A stretch of DNA of 64,000 nucleotides, from contig CAVUYE010000002.1 in NCBI GenBank assembly GCA_963745665.1, positions 1,426,001 through 1,490,000 of the forward strand, in the 5' to 3' direction. This DNA is from Bog-473 sp963745665 (GTDB lineage: Bacteria > Actinomycetota > Acidimicrobiia > Acidimicrobiales > RAAP-2). Position numbers and translations under genes: made by a program. The notes beneath the pieces were generated by a model. The model made no database searches and was not told the origin of the DNA. It was given only the letters and a program-made list of their open reading frames with translations. Each line of letters begins with the position of its first letter. The first letter of the stretch is position 1. Below, piece after piece: positions 53,202 to 61,918 of the stretch.

Positions 53202-55316
53202 ATGTGCGCATTGCTCAGACGCGCCAATATGGCGGAAGTGACGGGCGTGATGCTGAATCGTCGACTTCGGCAACTCCTCTCCGCGTTTGCGTTGCTCAAC
53301 ATCGCCGAGTGGGGCATGGTCACGGCCGTCGCGATTCACTTTTATCGGGTCAGTGGCGTCCTCGCCGTTTCCTTGGTGGGCTTCCGGCTGGTGCCGGCGG
53401 CGATTGCGAGTTTGGCCGTTGCGCCTCTGGTGCGGCGTTGGAGCGGGAGCAACCTCCTGAGTCTGGTGACGGCGACTCGATGTGGACTGATTGCCCTCGT
53501 CGCTGTGACCCTGGGCACGGGCCAACCGATTTTCGTCGCCCTGCTTCTCATCGCGCTCGACGCAGCCGTGTCTGCCGCCTATAGGCCGACTCAGTCGGGC
53601 TTGATCCCCCTTCTGGCCGACACCCCGACCGAGGTTTCCGGCGCAGCCGCCGGGATCAGCATGGTCAAGACCCTCGGCCAGGGACTCGGGGCGTTCCTCG
53701 GGGGCATCCTCTCGGAAGTCCTGTTCCCGGCCACCATCGTGGCCGGCGCCGCGGTGCTCATGGGCCTTGCCGCACTCCTCACGCTTCGCCTGGCATCGAC
53801 GACTCGCCCCGCAGCGGAGGTGTCGAGACCGACGCTTCGTGCCTCGTTGGTGGAAACCCGAAGGGTCCTTCGGGACAGGCTCGTCGCTCCGATCATCTAT
53901 CTGAGCGGGCTGCGATGCCTGGTGAGAGGCCTGTGGACGGCCTTGGTGGTGCCGGTCGCTCTCCATCTCCTCCAGTTGGGCCCTTCGGGTGTCGGGATCC
54001 TCACCGGGGCCGCTGCCGTCGGGGCGGTTTTGGCCCTGCCGATCACGGCGAGACTGATGGGACGTCGCCGACTGGCGATGCCCTGTGCTGCATCGTTTGC
54101 CGCGTGCGGCCTGCTCATTTCCTTCCTCGGCACGGCCACCGCCCCGCTTCGCATCGCTGACTGCATTGTCGTTGCAGGTTGGGGCTGCGCTATGGCTCTG
54201 GCGGACAGCACTTCTCTCTCGCTCGTGCATCGATTGGTACGACAGAAGACCCTTGTCCCGGTGATCAGCATGCTCGAAGCGGTGAAGCTCGCTCTCGAAG
54301 GAGTCGGCGCACTCCTGGGGGCCGTCGGGTTCTATCTGGTGGGTTTGCGCGCAACTCTCGTTATCGGAGGATTGACGCTCCCGGTGCTCTTGCTCCTGTG
54401 GCGCCGCCGGTTGGTCGAGGCCGATTCGGCGGCGGATGACCAGAGCCAGATTGTCATGTTGCTGTACGGCGTCCCGCTCTTCCACCTACCTGACATGGTT
54501 TTCCTCGAGGATCTGGCGAGCCGGGCAACCCAGACATCCGCGCCGAAAGGTACCGCTGTCGTCACATTGGGTGAGGAGGGAGACACCTTTTACGTGATTG
54601 CATCGGGCTACGTCCGGGTCGAAATCGAGGGGTATCCGGTGGGGGAGCTCGGTCCGGGATCGAGCTTCGGCGAGCGGGCGCTGCTCCGCAACAATCCGCG
54701 GTCCGCCACGGTCGTCGCGGCCACCCAGCTCGAGCTCTTCGCCCTCGATCGGGACAACTTCCTGGCCGCGGTGACCGGCAGCGAAGACCTCCGCACCACG
54801 GGCGTGCGCTCGCAGGGGGACGTCAGCGCGGACAGGTGGACCACTTCCGCATTGGCTGCGTCATTGGGTTTGATCGCCCTCTTTTCTCGAATGGATCATC
54901 CCGGCCTGAGGCGCATTGCCGAGGTCTGTGTGTTCGAAACGTGGAGTACTGGAAGCCTACTCACGGTGCAAGGCAGCCAGGACAAGAGCTTGTTCGTCGT
55001 ACTCTCAGGTGCCGCCAGGGTGCTCGTGGACGGCGAGGTTGTGGGCCAAGTGGAGGCCGGTGACTCGTTCGGCGAGATCGCCATGCTGCATGAGGTACCG
55101 CGCCGGGCCACCGTGGAGGCTTTGTCAGACATGACGACGTCTCGGCTTGAGAGGGGGGATCTCTATCGAGCGTTGGGTGCGGGCCAAGAAGAGCGAACGA
55201 TCGAAGAGATGCTCGGTTTCGAGGATCTCTCGATTCGCAGCAAGGAACCTCATGCGCAAAGAGAGGGTGTTGACACGATCCGGCGCCAAGATGATCACCC
55301 CGATGCAGTGAACTGA
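53202..55316 (+). CDS. MFS transporter fused to two cyclic-nucleotide-binding domains
   Basis: A 704-residue fusion. Residues 20-405 are an MFS-type permease of about 12 helices (ALLNIAEWGMVTAVAIHFYR; RPTQSGLIPLLADTPTEVSG; RCLVRGLWTALVVPVALHLL). Residues about 425-525 and 558-660 are two cNMP-binding domains; phosphate-binding cassettes read FGERALLRNNPRSATV (489-504) and FGEIAMLHEVPRRATV (623-638), both keeping the Glu and Arg needed for cAMP or cGMP. The protein is probably a membrane transporter gated by a cyclic nucleotide. The start is uncertain among ATG 53202, 53229 and 53250. The 215-nt gap upstream holds no supported gene. Confidence 0.88.
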   Translation: MCALLRRANMAEVTGVMLNRRLRQLLSAFALLNIAEWGMVTAVAIHFYRVSGVLAVSLVGFRLVPAAIASLAVAPLVRRWSGSNLLSLVTATRCGLIALVAVTLGTGQPIFVALLLIALDAAVSAAYRPTQSGLIPLLADTPTEVSGAAAGISMVKTLGQGLGAFLGGILSEVLFPATIVAGAAVLMGLAALLTLRLASTTRPAAEVSRPTLRASLVETRRVLRDRLVAPIIYLSGLRCLVRGLWTALVVPVALHLLQLGPSGVGILTGAAAVGAVLALPITARLMGRRRLAMPCAASFAACGLLISFLGTATAPLRIADCIVVAGWGCAMALADSTSLSLVHRLVRQKTLVPVISMLEAVKLALEGVGALLGAVGFYLVGLRATLVIGGLTLPVLLLLWRRRLVEADSAADDQSQIVMLLYGVPLFHLPDMVFLEDLASRATQTSAPKGTAVVTLGEEGDTFYVIASGYVRVEIEGYPVGELGPGSSFGERALLRNNPRSATVVAATQLELFALDRDNFLAAVTGSEDLRTTGVRSQGDVSADRWTTSALAASLGLIALFSRMDHPGLRRIAEVCVFETWSTGSLLTVQGSQDKSLFVVLSGAARVLVDGEVVGQVEAGDSFGEIAMLHEVPRRATVEALSDMTTSRLERGDLYRALGAGQEERTIEEMLGFEDLSIRSKEPHAQREGVDTIRRQDDHPDAVN

Positions 55317-55456
55317 CATCTCGGGACACTCGTCAGGCGACGCGGTGAGTGGTCGGGTTCCGACAGCAGGAAATGGAGCCCTTGGGGGTGACGCAGTACG
55401 TCCTGTCGGTTGTTCCCCCGGAGTCGATTGCGGGGGGAGTGACGTGGACGCCGCCT

Positions 55457-56908
55457 TTACCGAGCGGAATCGGGCTGTCCGAACCAGGTCGTCAGGGCCT
55501 GAGGCAGCTCGGGGTTGGTGAGATCTCCTACCCAGGCGACGTGCCCGTCGGGTCGGATCAAGGCAGCCCGAGGCGCAGGGACCTCACCGAGCACGGGGAG
55601 CTCCCACGCGCCGGTGAAGGAGGCGTTGGCGAACCTGACTCGATTCGCCCAGGGAGAGATGTCGAATCCGCCGGGCTCACTGAGGTTGACCAGGGTTGGC
55701 CGGGCGTCGTGGAGGAGTGTGAAGACGCGTGTGTGCCCCTCCGCCGTCAACAGGTCGAGGTCGGGCATGCGCCGACCGAGCAGCGGATGTCCCTCACCGA
55801 GGTCGTAGTGAATGTCGAGACCGGAAATCATGCCGGCGATGTGCTTGCGGGGCCCGTCCATGCCCAGCAGCTCGGTCATCGTGTCGCGCAGCGCGTCGCT
55901 GCGTGGGTCAGTGCCTCGCAGCGCATTCTGCGCCATGGTGTTGTGTTGCACGCGGGCACCGACGGGGTGCCGCTCGGCGTGGTAGGTGTCAAGAAGGCTC
56001 TCCGCAGAGGTCCCGTTGACCACCTGGGCCAGCTTCCATCCGAGGTTCACGGCGTCTTGCACGCCGGTGTTGAGGCCTTGTCCGCCTTGGGGGGGATGCA
56101 CGTGTGCGGCGTCGCCCGCCAGCAGCACACGTCGCTCACGGTAGGACACCGCTTGGCGGGTCATGTCAGTGAAGCGGGAGATCCAGGCAGGACTGTGCAC
56201 GCCGTAGTCTGTCCCGTCGGAAACGATGAGGGCCTCACTGACGTCCTGCAAAGTGGGTTCGCGGACATGGTCGAGATGCTGCTCGGTCAGGACGACCCGC
56301 ACTCGATCGTCGACCGGGCCGATACCGCCGCCCGGACGAAGGCCGAACTCCGGCTGCGTGTCCATCTTGACCTCGGCGATCAGCCAACTGGTTGTGGGAT
56401 CCCAGCCGGAGAACTCGATACCGGCCCCCTTGCGGACGATGCTGCGTCCCCCGTCGCAACCGACGAGGTACTCCGTCTGCAGCGACTGGCCGTCGGACAG
56501 CTCGACGTCGACGCCACGGTCGTCCTGCGCGAATCCCGTCACCTCCCGCTCGCGCAGTATCGGCACTGCCAGCTCGTCGAGCCAGCCGGCGAGTATGCGC
56601 TCGAAGTGGCTCTGCCACAGCGCCAGCCCGTAGTTGTGACGGGTGGGGAAGTCGCTGATGTCCAGTGGGATCCCGGCGAATCCTTGGACCTGCATCGCCT
56701 CACCTTCCGCAAGGAATCGTTCGGCGATGCCCCGCTGGTCGAGCACCTCAATGGTGCGCGAGTGCAAACCACCCGAGCGTGAGCCGTCAAGCTCCTGACT
56801 GGCGCGCCGCTCGACGATGACGACGTCGACCCCCGCCAGCGTCAACTCGCCGCCCAACATCAGTCCGGTCGGACCTCCTCCGGCGATCACCACTGCATGC
56901 TCGGTCAT
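55457..56908 (-). CDS. FAD-dependent aromatic-ring monooxygenase
   Basis: A 483-residue class A flavin monooxygenase. The FAD dinucleotide motif is VVIAGGGPTGLMLGGELTLA, the second motif is EYLVGCDGGRSIVRKGAGI (DG), and the third is RRVLLAGDAAHVHPPQGGQG (GD), followed by LNTGVQDAVNLGWKLAQVV. It hydroxylates phenolic or polyketide substrates with NAD(P)H and O2; relatives include rifampicin monooxygenases and polyketide hydroxylases. ATG 56908 has GGAGG upstream. It is divergent from a SnoaL-like gene across a 495-nt gap, a pairing often seen in aromatic or polyketide pathways. Confidence 0.9.
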   Translation of the reverse strand: MTEHAVVIAGGGPTGLMLGGELTLAGVDVVIVERRASQELDGSRSGGLHSRTIEVLDQRGIAERFLAEGEAMQVQGFAGIPLDISDFPTRHNYGLALWQSHFERILAGWLDELAVPILREREVTGFAQDDRGVDVELSDGQSLQTEYLVGCDGGRSIVRKGAGIEFSGWDPTTSWLIAEVKMDTQPEFGLRPGGGIGPVDDRVRVVLTEQHLDHVREPTLQDVSEALIVSDGTDYGVHSPAWISRFTDMTRQAVSYRERRVLLAGDAAHVHPPQGGQGLNTGVQDAVNLGWKLAQVVNGTSAESLLDTYHAERHPVGARVQHNTMAQNALRGTDPRSDALRDTMTELLGMDGPRKHIAGMISGLDIHYDLGEGHPLLGRRMPDLDLLTAEGHTRVFTLLHDARPTLVNLSEPGGFDISPWANRVRFANASFTGAWELPVLGEVPAPRAALIRPDGHVAWVGDLTNPELPQALTTWFGQPDSAR

Positions 56909-57403
56909 CGCCGCCTCCGGTCCTTGTCTGTGTGGTCGCCCACCGGGCTCACCGCGCCCACGGCGAGCATTGTCAGCACATCCGGGGTCCTTGCGGGAAG
57001 CCCCCCTCCTCGCGCTATCTTGTGTATGGCGGCGGTGAGTGCACGCTCGAGTTTCAGACGAGCTGCTCAGGTGATGTCGGCCGCTCTCGGCCAGGCTCTC
57101 TTCGCGCCGCCCGTTCCGGCGCGCGCCACCGGGGGCCGGCAACCCGTCGAAGGATCGATCCGAGGCCGCGTCGAGGTGTGGAAATGCAGGCGGCGCCGTG
57201 GGAGTGAGAGTCGTGGGAGTGAGAGAGGGGCGGGATGATGCGTATACCCGTACACAAGGGCATCGGCGATCACCCCGCCCCAGGGGAATTGTGATGCTCT
57301 GCCCTCCGGGCCGAATAGAGCCATCCGACCCGGATGCGACAACAACGTCACAACGCACCCCTGCCCAATAGGATCTCGCGCGGATCGACGAAGGAGCGCA
57401 CCC
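56909..57403. other. 495-bp divergent intergenic region with a short tandem repeat
   Basis: No supported gene lies between the FAD monooxygenase and SnoaL-like starts. A 14-nt word CGTGGGAGTGAGAG occurs twice with a period of 15 (57197-57210, 57212-57225). A weak inverted repeat TGCGTA/TACACA lies about 57238-57255 and could be an operator. Promoters for both genes should be here but no strong match was seen. Confidence 0.5.
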
Positions 57404-57829
57404 GTGACGACTACCGACGAGAACCGCCTACTCATCGAGGGCTTCTGGGTCGACCTCTACCGGCAGGACTTCTCCGCCCTCGGGGCGCGGTTCGCGGAGG
57501 ACGGCGAGTACACGGACGTCGTCACGCCCGAGGACGACGTCGCCCGCGGTCCCGCAGAGATCACCTCCCGCTTGCGGCTCGCCTTCGACAAACTCTCCAA
57601 ACTCTTCGACGAGCCGCGCCACCTGGTGGCCGGTGAGCACGTCGTCATGACGGAACACGTCGAGCACTGGGAGTGGCCGACCGGCGAGACGATGGCGCTC
57701 GACGTGGCATCCGTGCACGAGATCCATCAGGGGAAGATCGTCCGGTGGTGCGACTACTGGGACATGAACGTCCTGACCGCGGCAGCCCCGCAGTGGTGGT
57801 TCGAGCACGTCCTGCAAGGCTGGAGGTAG
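57404..57829 (+). CDS. SnoaL-like / NTF2-fold protein
   Basis: A 141-residue cone-shaped alpha+beta protein of the SnoaL/limonene-epoxide-hydrolase/NTF2 superfamily: LLIEGFWVDLYRQDFSALGA, RFAEDGEYTDVVTPEDD, VVMTEHVEHWEWPTGE and the C-terminal IVRWCDYWDMNVL. Members are hydrolases, isomerases or cyclases acting on small hydrophobic molecules. GTG 57404 has GAAGGAG about 7 nt upstream. Its divergent neighbour is a flavin monooxygenase, so the two may work on one aromatic or epoxide intermediate; this is inference. Confidence 0.85.
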   Translation: MTTTDENRLLIEGFWVDLYRQDFSALGARFAEDGEYTDVVTPEDDVARGPAEITSRLRLAFDKLSKLFDEPRHLVAGEHVVMTEHVEHWEWPTGETMALDVASVHEIHQGKIVRWCDYWDMNVLTAAAPQWWFEHVLQGWR

Positions 57830-57930
57830 GGGGCCGACAGGTCTCAGTCAACGGTCGGACAATCGGGCTGCTCGTCGGCGCGAGCCGCGCCGACACCAGA
57901 GGTGTCATCGTTCGACGCGGAGGTGCAGAC

Positions 57931-58236
57931 ATGACCGAGAGACGCTTGGAATTCGAGTTCGAGGTGGGGGAGAGCGAGCGCCACAACGTGGCCTTCCGCT
58001 TCGACCAGCTCCTCGGACCGCTCGAGATCTCCGTGGACGGCAAACCGGTCATCAAGAAGTTCGAGATGTTCAGCCTGCGGCGCACCGGGCGGTACGAATT
58101 CTCCGTGGGTTCGAGCGAGCCGCATGAGGTCCGGATCGAGAAGACCCGCAAGGCCCTGATGGGTGGCTTCCAGGCGCAGGAGTGCGTCACTTACGTCGAC
58201 GGTCAGAAGACGGGGCGTTACTCGAACGCCGCCTAG
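57931..58236 (+). CDS. Small conserved-looking protein of unknown function
   Basis: A 101-residue soluble protein predicted to be mostly beta: LEFEFEVGESERHNVAFRFD, LEISVDGKPVIKKFEMF, RTGRYEFSVGSSEPHEVRIE. GGAGG stands 7 nt before the ATG and codon use is typical of the region, so the gene is likely real. The fold resembles small beta-sandwich proteins, but I do not recognise a family. It lies 100 nt after the SnoaL-like gene on the same strand and is convergent with the enoyl-CoA hydratase gene. Confidence 0.7.
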   Translation: MTERRLEFEFEVGESERHNVAFRFDQLLGPLEISVDGKPVIKKFEMFSLRRTGRYEFSVGSSEPHEVRIEKTRKALMGGFQAQECVTYVDGQKTGRYSNAA

Positions 58237-58243
58237 CGCTGGC

Positions 58244-59017
58244 TCATCGCCCGGTCCACAGCGGGGGCCGCTTCTCCAGGAAGGCGGCGACTCCCTCCCG
58301 GGCGTCGTCTGACGCCGCCGCCCGGCGCAGCGCCTGATCCGTGTGCTGCCAACCCAGGTCGTCGTCGGCCGCGACGATGTCGTTGACGGCGGCCAGGCAG
58401 GACTGGACCGAGACCGGTGCGTTGGCACAGACCTGGCCGGCCAGGGACAGCGCCTCCGGCACGGCCTGCCCCGGTTCTGTGAGGACGTTGACGAAGCCCA
58501 CGTCGTAGGCGCGCGTCGCCTCCATGGGCCGCCCGGTGAGGATGAGCTGCCGGGCGACGTTGAGGGGAAGGGCCCGTGGGGCCCGGAAAAGGCCGGCGCA
58601 GGTCGGGACCACGCCGATGGTGACCTCCGGCAGGCCGAAGCGGGCCGTGCGCGCGGCGACGACCAGATCGCACGCGAGGACGATCTCGAGCCCCCCGCCG
58701 AGAGCCGGCCCCTCCACCGCGGCGATAAGCGGCTTGCGGCGCCGGCGCCGGATGATCCCGTACTCCCCGCCGCGCCCCGTGCTGTAGTCGCCGCCGGCAG
58801 TCAGGTCGCTGCCCGCGCTGAAGACGTCGGCACTGCCGGTCAGGACGCCGACCCAGAGGTCGTCGTCGTCGTCGAGCTCGTTCAAGGCATCGTCGAGCGC
58901 GTCGGCCATGGCCCGGTTGACGGCGTTGCGCTTCTCGGTCCGCTGCATGGCGATGACCAGCACATGACCGTCACGGCGTCGTCCGACCAGGTGCCCGGCG
59001 CCATCAGGCTCTGTCAC
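58244..59017 (-). CDS. Enoyl-CoA hydratase/isomerase family protein
   Basis: A 257-residue crotonase-fold enzyme: VLVIAMQRTEKRNAVNRAMA, oxyanion-hole parts FSAGSDLTAGGD and AAVEGPALGGGLEIVLACDL, and the catalytic-Glu region FGLPEVTIGVVPTCAGLFR with one of the two usual Glu positions kept. It adds water to, or isomerises, an enoyl-CoA in fatty-acid or aromatic degradation. A GTG at 59017 is the start; the ribosome site is weak. Confidence 0.9.
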   Translation of the reverse strand: MTEPDGAGHLVGRRRDGHVLVIAMQRTEKRNAVNRAMADALDDALNELDDDDDLWVGVLTGSADVFSAGSDLTAGGDYSTGRGGEYGIIRRRRRKPLIAAVEGPALGGGLEIVLACDLVVAARTARFGLPEVTIGVVPTCAGLFRAPRALPLNVARQLILTGRPMEATRAYDVGFVNVLTEPGQAVPEALSLAGQVCANAPVSVQSCLAAVNDIVAADDDLGWQHTDQALRRAAASDDAREGVAAFLEKRPPLWTGR

Positions 59018-59317
59018 GTGTGTCCCCGATTCACTCAGCTGGGAAGAGTGGGAAGGATACAGCCGCCGTGCGACCGCCGGTCACCCCGCGTGGGCTCCTC
59101 GCGGTCCCGCGGCGAGGGCATCGGGACGTGTGCGACCCAGGTGGCCCCGAACTGGAAGGCATCCTGCAGGCGCTCACTGAGGGGAGCCGCCGCTGTCTCG
59201 GTAGCCGGAACGGCGCATGTCGCTGCCCTCCATAGCCTGCTCCTCCTCGCTGGGGGAGCGTACCGAGGAGCTGGCGGCCCGACCCGAACGGGGGGCCGAA
59301 CCGTCAGTGCGGAGACG
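59018..59317. other. 300-bp gap without a supported gene
   Basis: The stretch between the enoyl-CoA hydratase start and the stop of the secreted repeat protein holds only chance ORFs. It should contain the hydratase promoter and possibly a terminator for the repeat protein, but no clear element was found. Confidence 0.5.
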
Positions 59318-61591
59318 TCAGGTACCCGCCATGGCGACGACGGGCTTGTTGAGGGGCTTACCGCCCATGGAGCCGTAGAACGGCGCGTTGTAGCTGAAGA
59401 TGCCGCCGTCGGAGGCCACGAAGCGGTAGCCCGAGCCGTCGCGGTTGGCCTCCATGCCGACGATGGGCGCGTTGAGACGTATGGCACCGGTGGAACCGCA
59501 GAAGGGGGCGTTGAAGGAGAAGATGCCCCCGTCGGTCGCCACCTCCCAGTAGCCACCCGTCTGCCCGTCCGCGGCCATCCCGACGATGGGCTGGTTCAGC
59601 GGTTTGCCTCCCATGGAGCCGTAGAATTTGGCGTCGCCGTAGCTGAAGATGCCGCCGTCCGAGGCGACCAGCCAGTAGCCGTGGCCGCTGGGTGTCGTGG
59701 CCATCCCGACGATCGGCCGGTTGAGGTGTGTGCTTCCTGTGCTGCCGTAGAAGGAGGCGTCGCCGTAACTGAAGATGCCGCCGTCCGAGGCGACCAGCCA
59801 GTACCCGCGACCGTCGGGCGTGACCGCCATGCCGACGATCGGTTCGTTGAGCGGTTTGCCCCCCATGGAGCCGTAGAAGGCGGCGTCGCCGAAGGCGAAG
59901 ATGCCGCCGTCGGAGGCCACCTCCCAGTAGCCGCCTCCGTCATGCGTCATGGCGGTGGCCACCACGGGCTTGTTCAGGTGGATGCTGCCCGTCGACCCGC
60001 AGAACGGGATGTTGCCGTAGTCGAAGACGCCACCGTCCGAGGCCGAGAGGAGGTAGCCGTTGGGGCCGCCGGCGGGCGTGTTGCACGGCACCTCCAGGGT
60101 CGGCCCCGGCGTGCCGGCGTCGCCGGTCAGCTGGGGGTCGTGGTGGAATTGCGGCCACGCCCCGGTCTCGTAGACGCTCGAGCCGGACCCGTTCGTGTCG
60201 TCGATCTCCCAGTGGCTGATGTAGCCGGTGGCCGCGCCGCCCACGCTGACGTACCCGGCGCCCGTGATGCCGATGTGGCCGTCGGGGTCGTCGGTCACGA
60301 GCGGCGAGCTCTGGAACGCGTAGTTGGTGTCCAGCGTCGCCACCTGGGCGCCGGAGCGCCCGTCGAAGATGTCGATGCCGTCGGTGGTGGGGACGATGAC
60401 GTCCTGGTAGCCGCCGCCGGTGAGGTCGGCCGTCACGGGCGAGCCGATGACCTCACCCGAGGTCGGGGCCGACCAGATCACCGCGCCGTTGGTGCCGTTG
60501 AGCACATAGACGGTCCCGGCCTGCGTCCCCTCGACGACGTCGAGCTGCCCGTTGCCCTGCACGTTGGCCAGGGCCGGCGAATCGGCCGTGACCCCGTTGA
60601 GCTGCTGGCTCCAGGCCAGGCCGCAGCCGGTGTTGATGGCGAACACCGAGTTCGAGTCCGAGGCGCCCGAGTAGTAGCTCCCGTCGCCGATGACGATACC
60701 CACCGCGCCGCCGGAGAGGAACTGGCCCACGGCCGGCGACGAGCGGTCGATGTTCTGGTTCGTGTTGTACTGGCAGATGAGGCCGCTGGTGGGATTGCTC
60801 GCCCCGGCGTTGCCCGCGCTCGACAGAATGCGGATGTGCCCGCCGTTGCTGTAGGTCTGACCGTACGCCACTCCCGCGCTCGAATCGCCACCGCTGATGA
60901 TCTCGTTGTTGTCGTCGGCGTAGAGGTCGGCCACTGCCGCCGTCGAGAAGACCGAGTCGCCCTGGAACCAGGGGAACCCGGCCAGCATGGCCCCGTTGCC
61001 GGCGGTGAGTGCGTCCGTGTTCTGGCCGAGGGATCCCGCCTCCACGCCGTAGCCGCCGGCGTAGTCGGCGACGGTCAACGACGCGGCGATGCCCGAGTGC
61101 GGTGTCGGGTCGGTCCCAGGGTTCGTCTCCTGCACGTACCACTGGTCGCCCCCGGTGTTCGTGATGGCCTGGTAGCCGCCGCCGGTGGGATCGGTGGTCC
61201 CGCCGCTCCCGACGAAGACCGAGTCGGTGCCGCCGGGTGAAATCGGTGCGACCGACGGTGAGGAGTCGACCGGCGCGCCGGCGTTGTAGGGCCACCCGGC
61301 CACTCCCGTCCCACCGTTGAGGTGGAAGGCGTACACCTTCCCGGCGCGGTCGCCGACCACGACGGACGGTTGCCCGTCGAGGTTGGCCACGTTGGGGGAC
61401 GACAGCGCAATGGGGCTGCCGCCGTCGGGGAGCGTCTGGCTCCACTTGAAATTGGCGGTGAAGCCGGCCGCGTGGGCCGCCTCGTCGGCCCGGGCCGCGG
61501 GGGCAGCCTGCACCGTGGCCGTCAGGCTGAGGGCCGAAGCCGCCGCGGCCATCATGACCGGGATCGAGATGCTCCGCGCACGACGTTTCAC
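59318..61591 (-). CDS. Secreted protein with FG-GAP/beta-propeller domain and six 42-residue repeats
   Basis: A 757-residue exported protein. Signal peptide: basic start then SIPVMMAAAASALSLTATVQ and an AxA-like cleavage site. Residues about 50-500 hold an FG-GAP/VCBS-type propeller with repeated blades such as NLDGQPSVVVGDRAGKVYAF and NVQGNGQLDVVEGTQAGTVY. The C-terminal 246 residues are six repeats built on GYWxVASDGGIFSYGDAxFY. The repeats alternate between GSTG and GSMGGKPLN forms. GTG 61591 is preceded by AGGAG. Likely a surface or adhesive protein; no enzyme motif seen. Confidence 0.85.
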   Translation of the reverse strand: MKRRARSISIPVMMAAAASALSLTATVQAAPAARADEAAHAAGFTANFKWSQTLPDGGSPIALSSPNVANLDGQPSVVVGDRAGKVYAFHLNGGTGVAGWPYNAGAPVDSSPSVAPISPGGTDSVFVGSGGTTDPTGGGYQAITNTGGDQWYVQETNPGTDPTPHSGIAASLTVADYAGGYGVEAGSLGQNTDALTAGNGAMLAGFPWFQGDSVFSTAAVADLYADDNNEIISGGDSSAGVAYGQTYSNGGHIRILSSAGNAGASNPTSGLICQYNTNQNIDRSSPAVGQFLSGGAVGIVIGDGSYYSGASDSNSVFAINTGCGLAWSQQLNGVTADSPALANVQGNGQLDVVEGTQAGTVYVLNGTNGAVIWSAPTSGEVIGSPVTADLTGGGYQDVIVPTTDGIDIFDGRSGAQVATLDTNYAFQSSPLVTDDPDGHIGITGAGYVSVGGAATGYISHWEIDDTNGSGSSVYETGAWPQFHHDPQLTGDAGTPGPTLEVPCNTPAGGPNGYLLSASDGGVFDYGNIPFCGSTGSIHLNKPVVATAMTHDGGGYWEVASDGGIFAFGDAAFYGSMGGKPLNEPIVGMAVTPDGRGYWLVASDGGIFSYGDASFYGSTGSTHLNRPIVGMATTPSGHGYWLVASDGGIFSYGDAKFYGSMGGKPLNQPIVGMAADGQTGGYWEVATDGGIFSFNAPFCGSTGAIRLNAPIVGMEANRDGSGYRFVASDGGIFSYNAPFYGSMGGKPLNKPVVAMAGT
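59321..60058 (-). repeat. Six tandem 42-residue coding repeats in alternating A-B order
   Basis: Units of 42 residues (one of 41, the last shortened) follow the pattern GYW-VASDGGIFSYGDA-FYGS-G--LN-PIVGMA. Units 1, 3 and 5 carry STG then HLN or RLN; units 2, 4 and 6 carry SMGGKPLN. The order A-B-A-B-A-B shows that an 84-residue pair was the unit of duplication. Confidence 0.9.
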
Positions 61592-61918
61592 ATGACTCCT
61601 CTTGGGTCCGGTCCGGTCTGCGCCGCTCCGCCTCGTCCTCGGCGCGCCACCGGATGTGCGGGGCGCCACCGCGTGGGCGTGTACCCGGGACCAAAGAAAG
61701 GAACCCCCACAGATAAACAATCGGCGCGGCCTGACCGCGTCTTGAACCCACCGACCAGGCCGCACCGCCGTTGCGACGTCGGGTTCCGCACGAGAACGGT
61801 CCTGTCCCTGGTGGCACGGGGGTGGGACGGCCCGCAGTGACCATGAAGCCTTCGCGGGAGGGCTGCGGCCTACCATGCTCGGAGTGATCAGGTCGTCCAC
61901 GAATCGGTTGGCGGGCTG
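61592..61918. other. 327-bp divergent intergenic region
   Basis: It separates the secreted repeat protein (minus) and the penicillin-binding protein (plus). It holds the AGGAG site of the former, an A-rich patch about 61694-61720 and a small stem CGCGG/CCGCG (61725-61739). No known riboswitch core was matched. Promoters must lie here but are not clear. Confidence 0.45.

Noticed and set aside
58343..61240. A 965-codon open frame on the plus strand opposite the hydratase and repeat-protein genes
   Set aside because: It is the antisense shadow of high-GC genes with clear families on the minus strand; no motif or ribosome site supports it.
61589..61593. ATGTGA start-stop words overlapping the GTG starts at 61591 and 3360
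   Set aside because: ATG directly before GTGA-type starts is expected by chance at this frequency; only two cases and no shared context.
61592..61918. A possible c-di-GMP or c-di-AMP riboswitch before the secreted repeat protein
   Set aside because: The conserved core sequences of those riboswitches were not found on either strand.
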